A stretch of 64,000 nucleotides of DNA from Sacculina carcini (taxonomy: Eukaryota; Arthropoda; Thecostraca; Sacculinidae), in the NCBI GenBank assembly GCA_916048095.2, contig OU696570.1, positions 8,684,928 to 8,748,927 of the forward strand, given 5' to 3'. Positions within the stretch are counted from its first letter, which is position 1. Each line of letters opens with the position of its first letter. The translations under genes were made by a program, and so were the position numbers. Under the pieces are notes generated by a model. That model did not search any database and was not told where the DNA came from. It was given only the letters and a program-made list of their open reading frames with translations. Positions 33,059 through 44,168 of the stretch are shown here, in pieces.

Positions 33059-33717
33059 TTATCGTCCAGCATTGCTGCAATTGTGGCACTTACGTTGATC
33101 TTGTTCGGTGCACTCATTAGACTTGTGCTGCCCAGCACAAAATCCACACACTGATGCCATTCTGCAGTTTGTTGTTCGGTGACCGTAACTTTGGCAGTTG
33201 GTACATCGGTTCACCCAGAAACTGTCGTACACCCTGCATCTCTTTATGCCCACATATAGTGTGCTTGTTTCGAGGACCTTTGCTCTTATAGCAAATGTTG
33301 TCATGATAACAACAGTTTTGTTGTATTCGCCTGCGTTTTTGGTAAACAATATTCTGAAGTCATCGTCACAATGGATCAAATCTGACACACCTGCGTTCAT
33401 GTTGATGATGTTGCTTCGAATTTCGTCGTTTGTCATTTCCCTCTCGACATTTGTTATGGTCAATTTCGGCGATATTTTAGGCAAATGTTCAGCCGCACAT
33501 AATCGAGAAGAATTGATGGATGTGATGGCTTCTTGTGTCGCATTTTCGTCAGACAGCTTGACGACAACATGTCCGGCCCTTGTGCTGGTCATGTTCACAA
33601 CAGGTACCTTCTTCAGTGCATTTGTCACCGTTTGCCTCATGTTTACCGTGCCCTGGTCAGACTTGATTATCAGATCGTGTGTTGGCTTCATATTCGCAAT
33701 GGCAGCTGTTGAGTACG
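33059..33717 (-). pseudogene. LINE B ORF1, Gag-like nucleic-acid-binding protein with CCHC zinc knuckles
   Basis: The frame reads MKPTHDLIIKSDQGTVNMRQ near its start, then AGHVVVKLSDENATQEAITS and LTITNVEREMTNDEIRSNI (RRM-like fold region). Three knuckles follow: CTNCQSYGHRTTNC, CGFCAGQHKSNEC and a partial CHNCSNAGR just before the stop. The arrangement is typical of Jockey/I-group ORF1, which coats the RNA. The start of ORF1 is missing and the frame continues upstream without a stop into the neighbouring LINE RT. Confidence 0.8.
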
Positions 33718-35110
33718 ACGTAAGTTGAGTAGAAGGAAAAGCAGGTTCCAATAAGAGACGAGAATCATCAGATGATCTAAGTGAACGAGTAGAGTTTTTA
33801 AAAGACATAAGTTCACATAAATACGAGGGCTTACGAATAATAAAGGTAGAATGAATAATTAAGCAGACGCGGTAGTCAATAAGTGCTTCAATAGGGAGAA
33901 GTCCAAATTTTTGTAGAAAGGGACAGCCATGAGAGCCAGCAGGGAGATTGTAGATTAGACGACAAGCTTTAATAATAACAGATTGGAGTTTCCGAAGCTG
34001 GCGGTGGTTAAGAGAAAAAAAGAGCAAACAACAGTATTGTACCCTACTGAGAATGAAAGAATTAGCTAGTTTGAAAGCAGCAGAAACAGTTAAGTATCTT
34101 CGGATAAAATAGATTCGGCAAATATGAAAATTACAGACTCTAATAATATCAGAGATGTATAGATCAAAAGAAAGAGAATCATCAAGTGAAACACCTAAGC
34201 TACGAACAGAGTTAGAGAGAGGAACAGATAGAGAAGTTAAGCTTCTAGAAGATTGAAAAAGGATATATTTAGTCTTATCAGGATTGAGCTCAAGATGATG
34301 GGAGAAAGACCAAGTTTCAATATCATCCAAGAGAGAAGAAACAGAAGATTGGGAAATAGTATCAGACGAGAAAAGAATTTGGATGTCGTCCGCAAAGATT
34401 TGGAAAGTGACATCGTGACGATGAAGGATTGCACCAATGGAAGTTAAGTAAATATTGAAAAGGAGAGGGCCTAGGACGGATCCCTGTGGGACACCATATG
34501 AGCGTGGGAAAGACTCACTACGATAATCACTAGTACAAACAAACTGAGACCGAGTAGAGAGATAAGAGCGGAAGAATGATAGTGCAGTACCACTAATACC
34601 TAGGTTAGACAGAGTATTGAGTAGAATTAAATGATCAACAGTGTCAAAAGCTGCAGAGAAGTCCAGTTGAATGAGAAGAACATCCTTACAAGCGAGAGTA
34701 ACCTTAAGAATAGAGTCTTAAAGGAAGAGAACCGATGTTTCTGTGGAGTGAAAGCTACGGAAGCCAGATTGTTCAGGGAGAAAAAGATCATGGCGCTCAA
34801 GGTAGTCCGAGATCTGGACATAAGCCGCCATTTCAAGAGATTTGGATAGCCAAGGAATTCTAGAGATGGCACGGTAGTTAGACAAACAATTGGGATCAAG
34901 GTTAGGTTTTTTAAAGAATAGATGGATTACTGGCACTCTTGGACGCAAGAAATTCACCAAGAGAGAAAGCCTTATTGATAAAATAAGAGATGAAAGGAAG
35001 AAGTAACTCAATACAGTGGGGAATTCGAGCAAGGTCAATAGGATCCAGGGAAGAAGAACGAGTATGAGCACGTCTCAATAGTAATCTGCAGTCAGAAATG
35101 GAAATTGGGA
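33718..35110 (-). pseudogene. LINE A (L2/CR1-like) reverse transcriptase fragment
   Basis: The minus strand carries an RT core with KKPNLDPNCLSNYRAISRIP, EQSGFRSFHSTETSVLFL, LIQLDFSAAFDTVDHLILL, YGVPQGSVLGPLLFNIYL, the catalytic IFADDIQIL and LELNPDKTKYILFQSSRSL, followed by thumb text (NLPAGSHGCPFLQKFGLLPI). One stop sits in the frame after SVLFL near 34718 and a frame change lies near 34935; otherwise the palm and thumb are open from about 34715 to the junction at 33717. AP endonuclease and ORF1 are absent. The C-terminal APRIWNSLP-type segment is missing because LINE B begins there. A related C-terminus is at 41577-41843. Confidence 0.85.
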
Positions 35111-35119
35111 GGAACGAGT

Positions 35120-35187
35120 GAAACACACACACACACACACACCCACACACACACACACACATACACACACACAAACGCACACACACA
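35120..35187. repeat. (AC)n microsatellite at LINE A 5' truncation
   Basis: AC repeats with small interruptions abut the upstream end of the RT fragment. Confidence 0.88.
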
Positions 35188-35318
35188 TGTAGGTTGAGCT
35201 TTATTATTATAGATATTAGTGATATGAGTGTAAACTAAATTGAGGTGGTTATATCCTTTTTGCATATATGTATGTGTACGTCTGCGTGTATATGATTTAG
35301 TGTATCTATTTTTAGATA

Positions 35319-35353
35319 CTACTAGCGACAAGTGCGGTTATGGTCGCTAGTAG
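35319..35353. repeat. Perfect 11-bp-stem hairpin
   Basis: CTACTAGCGAC (35319-35329) is the exact reverse complement of GTCGCTAGTAG (35343-35353), with a 13-base loop. It opens a stretch ending in GAGCTTTATTATTACAGATAT at about 36580, and a similar GAGCTTTATTATTATAGATAT lies just before it at about 35196. It may be the end of a non-autonomous element. Confidence 0.7.
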
Positions 35354-35767
35354 ATCCGCACTACGTGCGTCTCGAAAATAACAAGTGTAACCACATATAA
35401 TTCAATAAGTAGTGTAGGCATATAAAATTCAAGTGTTCATACTCACATTGAGTCGGATACGCGCTTCAACTATTAGTGCCAAAGGCAGGCGAATATTGGT
35501 ATTATGGTTCTGGTATGTTCAACCAGCCTGCGACAGAATCGCCGTCTGATCATCAAAATGTTGCACAATCCGTGTGCACGACATTATATAAGTTCGCATC
35601 GCACATACAGACGCACACGCATACAAACACTGGCTGCACACGTGTTCGTTCATAGAATTTCGGCACACGGACACACATACCAATACAAAATGCAAAACGG
35701 TATCGTGTGTGCAATTCCTGGGAAGAATTGCAAAATTATGCAAGAACAGTTCGCAGAAAAGATGTGG

Positions 35768-36600
35768 TGGCAATCTGGCAGGGAAGTTTCTAGCAATCGC
35801 TCAACTGAATGACAAAAGTGTGTAGAATAAAGGTAAAAAACAAACACCAATAGAAAAATATATGATAATTACAATTACAATATTGGTAAGCTACACATAT
35901 ACACTTGAAAAACGCTTCTGGAACACGCACATGCACGACGATGTACTTAATTAAACACTCCGTTTTACTACGCACTCTGCACGCCACTGTGCATTTGCAA
36001 ACGCTCGCTGCAATGCACGTGAGTCATGGTATATCGACACACAGACACACACACCAATTTATACATCAGTGTGCCGTTCTGTACACTGTGTATGTATGTG
36101 TGTGTGTGTGTGTGTACGTGTACCTGTATGTGTATGTGTGTGTGTGTGTGCATCTATGTCAGTGTGTATGTGTGTGTGTGTGTGTGCATGTATGTCAGTG
36201 TGTATGTGAGTGTGTGTGTGCCTGAGGTGGCAATCTCGCATGGGCGTTTCTAGCAATCGCTCAACTGAATGGCGCAGTGTGTAGAATAATGGTGAAAAAC
36301 AAACACCAGTAGAAAAATAAATGTTGATTACAATTACAATATTGGTAAGCTACACATATCCACTCGAAAAACGCCTGTGGAACACGCACATGCACGACAA
36401 TGTACTTATTTAAACACTCTGTTTTACTACGCACTCTGCACGCCACTGGGCATTTGCAAACGATCGCTGCAAACGCTCGCTGCAATGCACGTGAGTCATG
36501 GCATATCGACACACAGACACACACACCAATATATATACACCAATGTGCCGTTCTGCACACACACTCACATACGTACGTTGAGCTTTATTATTACAGATAT
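35768..36600 (+). repeat. Direct duplication with ~465-bp spacing
   Basis: GTTTCTAGCAATCGCTCAAC recurs at about 35787 and 36245, and the copies continue together through GTAGAATAA.GGT, ACAATTACAATATTGGTAAG, ACACGCACATGCACGAC and TTTGCAAACG.TCGCTGCAA. A GT microsatellite (36095-36220) lies only in the first copy. A weaker, more diverged copy may lie at 35540-35700. Confidence 0.8.
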
Positions 36601-38429
36601 ATATTTTTGATTTTATACTTCAATGAAAAACGGTTTTCGCTATTGCAATAAATACATTATTATTATTATTACTATTATTATTGGAATAGCATACAAACAC
36701 ATCACCAACACACAAAACACGCAGTAATATCGCAATGCACAGATAACACAAGATGCGAACACTAGGTGAGAAACAACAACTCCTTAACTCACACGGAGTT
36801 GCCTCAAAACTCTACGTATGAAATAACACTAGCTGCCACACCAGACACATTATGCCCAATAACGTACCGAGCAGCACTCAGCTCCTCAAATATACACACA
36901 CTCTCGGCAGGTCACTCTAAAATACCGTGTTACAATACCGTGACCTTGCCATGGTAACAACAAACGCGAGCGAGCGCCTGGATCCACAAACACGGACCGC
37001 ACGCAATGCCGCCAATAATCATGAACATTAAACACGTCAGTGTTATTAGTTCTACTACTGTGTGTGATATTCGCTCTTCATTTGCTATCCCAAATGGTCC
37101 ACTGACAACTTGACTCTGCTTAATAAACATTGACATATATTGCACGATGATGTAGATTAAGATGAAAAGAATAATATGCTGCAAAACAATTAACGAAGAA
37201 AATTTCACAATTTTACTGAGCTGCGCCACTTACACACGTCAATATACGACCACTAGCACGTACGCAATACCTCGCCAATCACTGTCCACACGCGACGTCA
37301 CAATACCTACGCGCTGTCACCTACACCGACGAAAATTCATCAGGTCACTGACCTTTGCTTGAACGCACACACACACACACACACAGCGCACAAGCAAAGC
37401 CAACCAATAGCGAACAAGCATGTCTATGCCGCGCACGCGCATGAGCGCACAAAACCCGCACGCAAGCACACACACACACAAACGCATTCATTCTTCACAT
37501 CAATACAATCTCACAGCCAATGAAACAACAAATTATGAAATTTACACACACCACATTAACAATTCTATATAAAACATACACTGCTGCCACAAGGTTGCCG
37601 CTAAATTTGTAAGGATTCAAGAACATTAGATTGAGAACATTTGATTTAACGAATTTCTTCCAGTCCTTCGCCTCCTGCAAAGGCAGCACATTACATTACA
37701 ACGCTAAACCTAACCTAACCTAAAATCTATGAAAATATAGAAACGTTTTTGCTCAATTTAATATTCATTATATAAATTAGCTCAATTTAATGTTCTTGAA
37801 TCTTTACACATTTAGCCTAGACCCTGCCACAACTACACACATATAGTTATGTGAAACATAATGATACATTGAAAATATATGCACTGGAAACGAATACTTT
37901 CCTACACAGATACTATGTAAGGTGAGCTTACCCATACATGGCTGGATAGCGGAATCCGTTGACTGCAGCAGAGCTCAGAGCAAGACCTGTAAGAAACAGA
38001 CACATAAAATGCGTCATAATAAGCGCCGTGAAAGAATAACCTCAAAATATAAAAACAAACTATTTTCGAGAAAAATTAACCTAAAAATTTACCTAAGAAT
38101 TAGCCTAAAATTAACATTATACTCACTCAAAAAACCAATTTGTTCTTACAGGTATCCAAGAATAATATGACACATATGCTACTACTCTCTTTTCCACCTT
38201 ATCTGCGGTTTGGTGTATTTTATTACAACAAACCACCAAAAGCGGCCCACAACTGCAAAATTTAAAATAATCTTCAAAAAGTAAATAAGAACCAAAAAGT
38301 TGAGGCGGAAAGCACTGCAAATACAACTCGAACTTTATTAGTGATCGCAACAATACCCTATATAATACATAATTTATAATGTATTAGCCCTTTACAATGT
38401 ATAAGGTATTAGCATGAAGACTCAAAGCA
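36601..38429. other. Region without a recognised gene; CpG-rich stretch at 37240-37450
   Basis: No coding frame convinces me. A hydrophobic minus-strand frame at 36930-37229 is discussed under rejected items. 37240-37450 is richer in CpG than its surroundings and has promoter-type motifs listed separately. A TAACCTAACCTAACC run lies near 37712. Confidence 0.5.
37404..37441. promoter_or_regulatory. CCAAT box plus NRF-1-type site
   Basis: CCAAT is at 37404-37408. CGCGCACGCGCA at 37430-37441 fits the NRF-1 consensus YGCGCAYGCGCR exactly. Another CCAAT (37275-37279) and a GACGTCA CRE-like word (37294-37300) lie upstream. Together they look like a small animal promoter, but no first exon is evident on either strand, and alternating purine-pyrimidine repeats can make NRF-1 matches by chance. 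Confidence 0.35.
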
Positions 38430-39264
38430 AGCATAACCAGTGATGCAAAAAAACGTTTTTTTTGGTTGCTTTTTTTTAGAAAAAACATGTTTTTTTAGTT
38501 TTTTTTATAATTAGCCCCAATTGTCATCGGATGTTGGATTTTAGTACATAGAATCGAGTTTAATTTACGTTTTGTACATCTTTACGTGTCTTTTTCCAAG
38601 AATAGTTTGATAATAGTATAAAAAACAAAAATATTTATCAATAAATACCTCAGGAGACTGTTTGAAAGTGCATCCGGGTTCGGTGGTTTAGGTTTTTTAT
38701 TGAGAAAACCCATGTTTTTGAAGATGGTTTTAATGATGTGGATATTTGAAATAATTTGTCAGCAGAACAAAGCAAATTCATTGAGTAATCATATGTTTTT
38801 TTCAAAGAAACCATGTTTTTATGAAAAAATTAAATGATGTTTTTCAAATTGGTTTTAAATTCGTTTTATTTATGTACAGATTCAGAAAATGTTGACAGCA
38901 GAACAAGACAAGTTAATTGGTTGGTCAAGTGTTTTTTGACAAACGTTTATTTAAACTAACGCTTTTTAATGAAACAATGCTTTCTAGAACAGTATCTATG
39001 GAAGATAGATTTGATTGATGTGCGTTTAAATACCTTTAGTATAGCAAGTAGCCTGCTGGTACGTATAAGCGGCTGGTTAAACCACTTGATTTAAACTGTT
39101 TCTGTAAACCATGGTTTTTATTCAAAATAATTTTATTTTAAAAAAGGCTTTCGTAGATGTAGAGATTTAGAAAACAAATTGGCGGCAGATCAAGGAAAGT
39201 TGAGCCAAATTAATTGGTTTTTTATTAGTAACTTGTTTTTAGAACTGGTTTTATGAATGATGGC

Positions 39265-39698
39265 TTTGTGGTGACGTTGTTTTCATTTGGAGTGGTTGCG
39301 ACGCATATAAGCGTTATGCGACAATTGCGCTGTCCATTGTTATGTTTTGTGTTTTGATTACTATGAGTTGTTTTAGTATACATTGATGTAATGTTATATT
39401 ATATATTTATTGTAATTACTATTAGTTTTCTTTTGCATTATTTAATGTTAGTGTCGTATTTGAATATGTTCTTGTGCTGTGTGGGCCACTCTCGGCTGTA
39501 TGATTGGTCCACGTCTGACCTGTCGCTGGCGTGGCACCTGATTGGTCCACGTCAGCAACGACCTGGTAGTCAGTTAGAAGCCGCTTGCACACATAGCATT
39601 TGCAATTGTTCCTTGGTCACGCTTTGGTGGCGTACACATAATATATGCGCGTAATAGTTTGCGATTACTGGTTTTTTTTCTGTAGCTAATCGCTACAG
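39265..39698. mobile_element. ~430-bp insert in hAT copy 1, ending in a hairpin
   Basis: Copies 2 and 3 pass directly from GATGATGGC/T-like text to TTTCTTTGATGTAG or its equivalent, while copy 1 has about 430 bp of different, more GC-rich sequence between. The insert ends with CTGTAGCTAATCGCTACAG (39680-39698), a perfect 7-bp stem with a 5-base loop. The hairpin near one end recalls rolling-circle (Helitron) ends, but the CTRR signature is lacking, so class is unknown. Confidence 0.55.
39503..39551 (+). promoter_or_regulatory. Two ERSE-II matches (ATTGGNCCACG)
   Basis: ATTGGTCCACG occurs at 39503-39513 and again at 39541-39551, 38 bp apart, in the insert of hAT copy 1. Both fit ERSE-II, the ER-stress element bound by NF-Y with ATF6/XBP1, exactly. 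Regulatory function here is inference; no nearby gene is apparent. Confidence 0.4.
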
Positions 39699-40819
39699 TT
39701 TCTTTGATGTAGTTATTTGTGTTCAAATACCTTTTTGTACATTAAATATATTTCCTCAGTTGTTTTTTTCCTACACGAAAATATTCCCCGTTTTTCTGGT
39801 CAGGATTGCCACTCTGATTATTGCGACCCGCTTTTATTCGTAGTCTCATTAGTGACACTAAGTTTGTGTGCATATTTGTAGTATTTGTGTATATATTTGC
39901 AGTGTTTGTACTTTTATATTTGCAAAATAATTGATCTGCTGAATGAAATGATGAAAGTTATTGTAATCAACGTAGTTCATTTCTGGTAGGAATAAGGTAA
40001 TATGTAAAAAAGAATACAAAATTATGCCACCTGTTGTTTTTTGTAAGACAGTTTCAGATTTTAGCATAAAAACGGTTCTCAAAACCTGCTTTCTTACACA
40101 ATGATTAACTCAATAATTGAATGCAAAACTATACTTTACATAGAAGTGCCGCACAGTACCGTGCAAACAATTATATTAGGGCTTTCAGGCACTTTATAAC
40201 ACTTTTATTGTGCATATTTAATAATAATTCAATTTGATAGGGTCACTAATAGCATGAATAACTCATGTGTTGATGAAAATAATTCATTTAACATCCCAAA
40301 TATATCATTTCCATCATTTGAATTATTTGCATGTTTCTAAAAAAACACAAAAACGTGTTTTTTTGGTCGAGGTTTTTTTTGGCCAAAAAAACTTCTTTTT
40401 TATATAAAACAGTCGGTTTTTTCTGAGGTCGCATCTCTAAGCATAACACACATACAATGCCGTGCTGTTGGAAGCTCGAAAGCTTATAAGCCCACATAAA
40501 ATAGAAAACAAATAATGAAATTATAAACAAATTACACTACAGGCAAACACAAGACGAAAAGAGCAAAGAAAAATAGAGCTTATCTACAGCAACGACATCA
40601 TGGAAGCAAAAATATATCATTGCATTGCGTTTCTGCATCACAACGTCATTTTACTGTCCATATTTTGTAAATATTTAACATGCCATCGACAATTAAACAT
40701 TATTTGACATTTTGATGAGATTTAGTGCCTTATAAGGCATTTTGCCTTAAGACTGTTCAGGCAAAATGCTATAAATGCCCATACTTACCTATCTATGGAT
40801 TTGTTTTCAGAGTTAAATG

Positions 40820-41213
40820 ATTGCTTTGCTAAATCGTCCAAAATATTGCCTCTTTCATTTGCGATTAAACAATGAGGAAATGGCGGAGGAAAATGGTCCG
40901 TTAAAACTGGTCGGCCCCAAGTCTGCATATCTGCAGATAATGGTGAGTGAACAACTCTGGAAATTTCAATTAGTGTGATATAAAGTTGAACTATACTGCC
41001 TTACACGATTGGGCTTTGGCCTTTCATGCTCTCCAAAAATAATGTCAACAATTGTAAAATATGTACTCGCACAGCACGATGCAATTAAACGAGCTACTGA
41101 TAGCTATATAGATGTTATTATTGTCGATGAGTCAGTTGTGTGAGCCGACAGAGTAGTCGAGCACCTGAAAATGTACGGATTAAGAACCAAAACTGCCGAG
41201 AATGCTGATGGTG
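40820..41213 (+). pseudogene. LTR-retroelement pol fossil, RT part
   Basis: This is a fragment of an old LTR-type retroelement (Ty3/gypsy or BEL/Pao order, not resolved). The RT palm is recognisable by GPKSAYLQI, LTRLGFGLSCSPKIMSTIV and YIDVIIVDE. It is broken, with several breaks, and stops where hAT copy 2 begins at 41217. The matching RNase H-side and integrase parts lie at 47813-49330, so both are probably parts of one element separated by later insertions. Confidence 0.75.
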
Positions 41214-41216
41214 GAC

Positions 41217-41921
41217 TAGAGATGCAAACACGTTTTTACGTTTTTTATTGCAAAAAACATGTTTTTTAGGTTTTTTTGTTTATGTTTTTAGGATGATCCC
41301 CAATTGACCTCTGATGTTGGATTTTAGTATATAGAAATGACTGTAATTGATGTTTTGTACTTTTTACATGTTTTATCTCAAAGAGAGTATAATAATAGTA
41401 TAAAAACAAATATTCATCAATCAATATCCCAACATAATGTTTGAAAGTGCATTCCGGCTCGGTGGCTTAGGTTTTATTCATTGAAAACACCAATGTTTTT
41501 TTAAATATGGCTTTAATGATGTGGATGGATTCCTTATCGCGTTCAACACAAAATCTGCACACTCACCTATAAACTCTTGCATTCTCCTGACTCTCCACAG
41601 TATTTACATGAACTTCTTTCTCCACATCCGTGTCCTCGTGATACAAGACAAACTAAAATCCTTCTTGAACCTCGTTGTCACTGTGAATCTTCTTGGTTTA
41701 CACGCTCCTTCCAACACGCTGCTCCTCGCATATACAATAGCCTCCCATCTCACCTACTGTCCTCTCCCTCGCTTAAATCCTTCTCGAAACAGCTACATTC
41801 TCACCTTCTTTCACAGTTGAATGAAACATATTGCATGTATTGAACTATTTGAATGCTGCTGTGCAATTTGATGGCTTGTATGTGTTTGTTTTTTAAATGT
41901 ATATATGTGTATGTGTGTGTG

Positions 41922-42012
<91 letters not shown>

Positions 42013-43722
42013 TTATGTGTGTGTATATGTATATGTTTATGTATATATATAGCCTGTTGGAGGCTCAATACATTGAATTGAATTGAATTGGATATTTGAA
42101 ATAATTTGTCAGCAGAACAAATCAAATTCATTGATTGATCAAGTATTTTCTAAGGAAACCATGTATTTTTATGAAAAGAAGCCATGATGTTTTGAAAACT
42201 GGTTTTAAATTCGTTTTATTAATGTAAAAATTCAGACGAGGTTGTCAGTAGAACAAGACAAGTTAATTGGTTGGTCAAGTGTTATAAAACAAACGTTTTA
42301 TAAGCCAACGTTTTTTTTAATAAAACAATGTGTTTTTAAACAGGATGGAAGATATATTTGATTGATGTACGTTCAAATACCTTTTGTATATGAAATAGCC
42401 TGCTGGTATACGCGGCTGGTTAAACCACTTGATTTAAACTGTTTTTAAACCATTGTTTTTTCAAATTTGATTTTTTTCAAAGACGGTTTTCGTAGGTGTA
42501 GAGATTTTGAAAACATTGTCAGCAGATCAAGGCAAGTTGAACCAAATTAATTGGTTTTTTATTAATAATTGTTTTGAGAAATAGTTTTATGGATGATGAC
42601 TTATATGGTTATTTGTGTTCAAATACCTTTTCGTACATTAAGTATATTTCCTCAGTCGTTATTTTCCTACACGGAAAACATGCCCGTTTTTCTGGTCAGG
42701 ATTGTCACTCTGAATAATGTGATCCGCTTTTATTAGTAGTCGCATTAGGGACACTCAGTTTGTGTGTATATTTGTAGTTTTTGTGTAAATATTTGCAGAG
42801 TTTGTACGTTGATGCTTGCAAATAATTGATATGTTGATATAAATTATGTTTAAGATAGAAATCTCAGCATCATAGTACGTAAAGTTATCATCATCATCAT
42901 GATCATAATATCATCAACAACGTGGATTATTTTTGGAGGCAAAAGGTGTTGAGCAAAACACCATAAAATTTATGCCACTTGTATTTCTTAATAGTTCCAG
43001 GTTTTAAACAGAAAAAAAACGGTTTTCAAACCCTCCTTTCTTACATACTCCGGTTCCGTTTGCACGCACAACAACAAGAGACCTGACACTTTTTCATCAA
43101 GGAATCAGACTTCCGAACCAATTAGCAAGTTCAATCAAAATGTCCCAATCGATGTCAGCTTTCAAGAAAATAGTAAGAATACAATATATTCAAACTTATG
43201 ATTGATATACATACTGCTCGTGCGTATGGGAACATCTTAACAGTGTGGCATGATGAAAAAGCTTTCATTTTTATTATTAGTTGTATATATTATATATGTT
43301 AATGTATATTGTATGTTAGAAAAGGGCAGTACAAGCGTCCAGGCTTCTTATGCCCAGCCATCCTAACATTGCGAATTATCTGGTATTTTGTGTGTGAATG
43401 TTTGTGTTATGTTCGGCATATACATGATGATGATGATGATAATGATTAACTCAATAATTTAATGCAAAGCTGTACTTCACCTAGAAGTGCAGCACAGTAC
43501 CGTGCAAACTATGATATTACGACTTTCAGACATATTATAACAATTGTATTGTGTATATATAATGATAATTCAGTTTGATATTCAATTATGTCACTAAAAG
43601 CATGACTAAATCATGTGTTGATAAAAAATAATTCATTTAACATCTAAAATATATCATTTGTATAATTTGAATTATTTGCATGACTCTTGAAAAAACAAAA
43701 GAAACAAAAAAGTGATTTGGCT
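41217..43722. mobile_element. hAT-like non-autonomous element, copy 2, carrying a LINE 3' insertion
   Basis: It starts TAGAGATGCAAACACG, matches copy 1 along its length (for example TCAGCAGAACAAATCAAATTC and TTAAACCACTTGATTTAAAC), and fades out near 43722 without a clear right end. It lies inside the old LTR-element pol and is split by a LINE 3' end at 41525-42089. There is no transposase. Confidence 0.72.
41525..42089 (+). pseudogene. LINE (CR1/L2-like) 3' end: RT C-terminus, 3' UTR and TTGAA tail
   Basis: A plus-strand frame reads SPQYLHELLSPHPCPRDTRQ, CHCESSWFTRSFQHAAPRIY and NSLPSHLLSSPSLKSFSKQL, the classic C-terminus of CR1/L2 RT. It is followed by a 3' UTR with (AT)n (about 41928-42006) and a tail of TTGAA repeats ending at 42089. 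hAT sequence stops at GATGTGGAT before it and resumes at GGATATTTGAAATAATTTG after it, so a GGAT or slightly longer target duplication is likely. Compared with the family this copy is strongly 5'-truncated. Confidence 0.8.
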
Positions 43723-44080
43723 TAGCTCCGATTCAAGGTTAATAATAAAATAAACTATAAATAATTAATTTATTTAATTTATGTATTTTAATTAATTTAT
43801 GTAAGTTCAGGTAGCTGGCAGGGGAATTTCGTTTTCAGTCACAAACCTGCCACCGCAAGCCCAATATGCAGTGAGTGAATGAATTAAAAAAAACAAATAT
43901 ATGCACAATAAACACGTGAATACGACGACGCTAAGTCACGACACAACACAACCCCACCAACACCGTTCTCGCTCGCCAAATGCCCCGAAATATGAAACAC
44001 TTCAGCGTTCGACCGTTGGGTGAATCACTCATTCAAACGCAGCCAAATGGCGTGAAGCCTCTGCCTGAAATGCAGCTGTA

Positions 44081-44168
<88 letters not shown>

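Larger units (their letters stand above)
30430..33717 (-). mobile_element. LINE B, copy 2 (Jockey/I-like): ORF1 CCHC, AP endonuclease, RT with palm deletion
   Basis: Reading on the minus strand the order is ORF1 with CCHC knuckles (33717-33059), AP-type endonuclease (32996-32085), a linker (31833-31594), RT fingers and palm start (31540-31051), and the RT C-terminus (30890-30565). This is the ORF order of Jockey- and I-group LINEs. The element is 5'-truncated inside ORF1, where it joins the L2/CR1-like RT at 33717. The RT part lost the YADD motif through an internal deletion, and ORF2 is broken by several frame changes. The 3' end approaches an (AC)n/(AT)n tract near 30360-30430. Confidence 0.82.
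38438..40439. mobile_element. hAT-like non-autonomous element, copy 1, with 8-bp target duplication
   Basis: Left end CAGTGATGCAAAAAAACG, right end (reverse complement) TAGAGATGCGACCTCAG; the shared core AG(T/A)GATGC is a short hAT-type inverted end. AGCATAAC is found directly on both sides (38430-38437 and 40440-40447), a perfect 8-bp target duplication. Inside are long poly-T/A arms and imperfect repeats of a GACAGCAGAACAAGACAAG / GGTCAAGTG theme. No transposase is encoded. Relative to copies 2 and 3 it has an extra insert of about 430 bp (about 39265-39698). Confidence 0.82.

Noticed and set aside
33198-33728. 176-codon plus-strand frame
   Set aside because: Antisense shadow of the CCHC ORF1 on the minus strand.
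36930-37229. Hydrophobic minus-strand frame of 99 codons with apparent membrane segments
   Set aside because: AT-rich sequence readily gives Ile/Leu/Phe-rich frames; no motif is recognisable and internal TTTTGCAG and GTAAGT sites conflict with a single exon. A host exon is not excluded.
37712-37730. TAACCTAACCTAACC as a possible telomere-like repeat
   Set aside because: Only about three units; too short to mean an interstitial telomere.
40880-40962. Short frame beginning MAEENGPLKLVGPKSAYLQI and followed by GTGAGTG, looking like a first coding exon
   Set aside because: The text belongs to the RT part of the LTR-element fossil at 40820-41213, so the splice-like site is coincidental.
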